A stretch of 6,982 bases of DNA from an archaeon. Lineage in GTDB: Archaea; EX4484-52; B79-G9. Each line of letters begins with the position of its first letter. Positions within the stretch are counted from its first letter, which is position 1. The stretch lies in NCBI GenBank assembly GCA_030594585.1, contig JAUVEX010000052.1:1-6982 (forward strand), written 5' to 3'. A model generated the notes under the pieces. It was not told the origin of the DNA. It ran no database searches and was given only the letters and a program-made list of their open reading frames with translations. This document shows positions 5,518 to 6,982 of the stretch, one piece after another. A program made the translations under genes and the position numbers.

Positions 5518-5527
5518 CTTAAATAAA
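5518..5527 (+). promoter_or_regulatory. TATA box of the subtilase gene
   Basis: CTTAAATAAA lies about 61 bases before the ATG at 5584. Transcription would begin near 5548, leaving a leader of about 35 bases, unlike the leaderless neighbours. The leader contains GGGGG at 5572-5576, seven bases before the ATG, which can pair with the CCUCC of 16S rRNA with one wobble. Confidence 0.5.
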
Positions 5528-5583
5528 TCCCAAAACAATAATAATCAAATATTACAAGCAATATAATTTACGGGGGCATTACT

Positions 5584-6804
5584 ATGAAAAAAACAGCATT
5601 TTTGGCAATATTATCAATAAGTTTACTTGCATTTTCAGGACTTGCAATGGCATATAGCGCAAATGCGCAGGATACAGGCACGAGATATTATGTAAAATCA
5701 AACAACGGAATTCTAAAAGCAATGTTCGGCGTCCAACATAACTTTGACAACGCATTTTCAACTGAACTGACACCAGGACAGCAAAAAGTACTGGAAAAAC
5801 TCGGTGTAGAAACAGAAAAAGTCCAGTTATATCAGATTAAGAAGCCATTCTGCAACAATAATGGAGCATGTGAACCAGAGTTAGGAGAAAATCCAAGTTG
5901 TTCTGATTGCAAAGGGGAAGAAGAACCAGCAACAGAAAGAAGTTGTTATCCAAGCACGCGAAAACCATACGGTATAGGAATGGTTAATGGCGGTTCGGGC
6001 GGATTAAATGTAACAGTTGCGGTTTTAGATACGGGAGTAGATACAGATCATTTAGACCTGGCAGGTAATATTAAATATTGTGTAACAAAGGTTACCCATT
6101 TTGCACCTGATAGCAAGAATTGTGAAGATATGCACGGACATGGAACACATGTGTCAGGAACGATATTAGCCAATGGAGGTAGTGATGATCTGGGAATTTA
6201 TGGAGTAGCACCAGACGCAAAATTGATGGCAGTAAAAGTTTGCGATAAAAGAGGATGGTGCTATGGAGACGATATGGCCGCAGGAATTTACTACGCAGCA
6301 AATAATGGAGCAAATATAATCTCAATGAGCATTGGTGGAGATTCTCCAGATTCACAGGTCTTAGCAGCCATAGATCACGCCGTTGATGAAAAAGGAGTTC
6401 TAGTAGTTGCAGCAGCAGGAAATGATGGACCAATAGAGGGCAGCATAGATTATCCGGGAGCCTATGTAAAAGTAATAGCAGTTGGAGCAATTGATTCTTC
6501 AAAATATGTGGCCGATTGGTCATCTAGAGGAGTAAATCCAGGAACTCAAGCATATTCTGTAGAAGAAAGAGAAGTTGAATTCGGAGCACCTGGTGTACTT
6601 GTGGAATCGACATGGAAAGACGGCTGTTACAATACTATCAGTGGAACATCAATGGCAACGCCGCATGTAGCAGGATTAGCAGCAAAACTATGGCAAGATA
6701 ATGCCGCGGATACAAGAACACATCTTCAGAATATGGCACAAGACATCTGGGATGATGGGGACGATACCGCAACAGGATTCGGCTTGCCAATCGCACCAAA
6801 CTAG
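5584..6804 (+). CDS. Secreted subtilisin-family (S8) serine protease with Cys module
   Basis: This 406-residue preproprotein has a Sec signal peptide (MKK, hydrophobic 5-22, likely cut after AMA at 23). An I9-like propeptide follows (about 33-86, with the FSTELTPGQQKVLEKL segment), then a four-Cys module CNNNGACEPELGENPSCSDC (90-109), then the S8 catalytic domain from about 121. The triad is complete: Asp149 in VLDTGVD, His186 in GHGTHVSG, Ser356 in GTSMATPHVAG, with oxyanion Asn280 in AAGND. Further cysteines (121, 166, 180, 220, 226, 348) suggest disulfides in the mature enzyme. It ends in TGFGLPIAPN with no C-terminal domain or membrane anchor, so it is probably released or held at the cell surface by non-covalent contacts. 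The start is fixed by the signal peptide. Codons favour A-ending forms (GCA, GGA, ACA) more than the neighbours do. The target substrate is unknown. Confidence 0.95.
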   Translation: MKKTAFLAILSISLLAFSGLAMAYSANAQDTGTRYYVKSNNGILKAMFGVQHNFDNAFSTELTPGQQKVLEKLGVETEKVQLYQIKKPFCNNNGACEPELGENPSCSDCKGEEEPATERSCYPSTRKPYGIGMVNGGSGGLNVTVAVLDTGVDTDHLDLAGNIKYCVTKVTHFAPDSKNCEDMHGHGTHVSGTILANGGSDDLGIYGVAPDAKLMAVKVCDKRGWCYGDDMAAGIYYAANNGANIISMSIGGDSPDSQVLAAIDHAVDEKGVLVVAAAGNDGPIEGSIDYPGAYVKVIAVGAIDSSKYVADWSSRGVNPGTQAYSVEEREVEFGAPGVLVESTWKDGCYNTISGTSMATPHVAGLAAKLWQDNAADTRTHLQNMAQDIWDDGDDTATGFGLPIAPN

Positions 6805-6826
6805 CTAAATTTATTCGTTTAAATTC

Positions 6827-6862
6827 GGGGAACTTTTCCCCACTTTTTTCTTTTTTTTCTTT
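6827..6862 (+). terminator. Terminator of the subtilase gene
   Basis: GGGGAA (6827-6832) pairs with TTCCCC (6836-6841) around a three-base loop, followed by a T-tract of about 20 bases broken by single Cs. It is 22 bases after the stop codon and is the clearest terminator in the window. Confidence 0.8.
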
Positions 6863-6868
6863 AAATAC
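6860..6868 (+). promoter_or_regulatory. Candidate TATA box of a transcript leaving the window
   Basis: TTTAAATAC matches the archaeal TATA consensus and sits right after the terminator. Transcription would start near 6890. From there to the window end no ORF longer than about a dozen codons opens on the plus strand, so the gene must lie beyond the window or be an RNA. Confidence 0.4.
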
Positions 6869-6982
6869 GCGAAAAGTATGTGGATAATACCTGTTCAGTA
6901 GCCCTAATAAGAAATTAAAACCATCATCAACAAAAGAAATCAGATAAGACGATGACATCATACCAATAAAGGTCAGTTCACC

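Noticed and set aside
6638..6961. Minus-strand ORF of 107 codons at the right end
   Set aside because: It lies largely opposite the subtilase catalytic Ser region and its terminator, and the part opposite the T-tract gives a low-complexity KEKKEK run. The frame stays open to the window edge, so a gene end cannot be fully excluded.
6885..6970. C/D box-like small RNA on the minus strand (TGATGT, CTGA, TGATGA, CTGA in order)
   Set aside because: The first box deviates from RUGAUGA, the second spacer is about 25 bases (too long for a guide) and there is no symmetric terminal stem; the motifs are common by chance in AT-rich DNA.
1..6982. CRISPR array, insertion sequence, integrase or attachment site
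   Set aside because: No regularly spaced repeats beyond the two-copy 20-base repeat, no transposase or integrase motifs, and no tRNA end were seen.

Overview
The window looks like chromosomal DNA of an AT-rich archaeon, most likely a small-genome (DPANN-type) lineage. The archaeal assignment rests on a NurA nuclease, on TATA boxes centred about 25-30 bases upstream of the start codons of most genes (implying leaderless mRNAs), and on a secreted subtilase with a Cys-rich 'NGxCEPxxGEnxxC' module of a kind I remember from archaeal secreted proteins. The DPANN placement is an inference from gene style and small intergenic gaps, not shown by a marker gene.

Layout. Positions 1-851 (+) hold an EamA-type membrane transporter whose start codon is cut by the window edge by one base. 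It converges on and overlaps, by 64 bases, a DusB-like tRNA-dihydrouridine synthase (788-1801, -). Upstream of dus on the same strand are two proteins I do not recognise: a Cys-rich one of 168 residues (1856-2362) and a 105-residue one (2474-2791), each apparently with its own promoter. A 100-base divergent promoter region (2792-2891) separates the latter from a Na+/Ca2+ exchanger family protein (2892-3845, +).

The gap 3846-4364 is not empty. It starts with a 20-base tandem repeat at the exchanger's stop codon. It then holds a candidate short transcription unit: TATA box, a 9-bp leader hairpin, a perfect Shine-Dalgarno, a 30-codon ORF (4000-4092) and a hairpin/T-tract terminator. On the other strand is a convergent 39-codon ORF (4134-4253). 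This is the most interesting part of the window.

nurA (4365-5456, +) follows, with a TATA box that argues for a start 19 codons downstream of the longest possible one. The last gene is a secreted subtilisin-family protease (5584-6804, +) with signal peptide, I9-like propeptide, four-Cys module, full catalytic triad and a clear terminator. The last 120 bases carry a new TATA box without a visible gene.

The genes do not form one pathway. They are mostly single-gene units: transport (EamA, exchanger), tRNA modification (Dus), DNA end resection (NurA, whose usual partner HerA is not here) and extracellular proteolysis.
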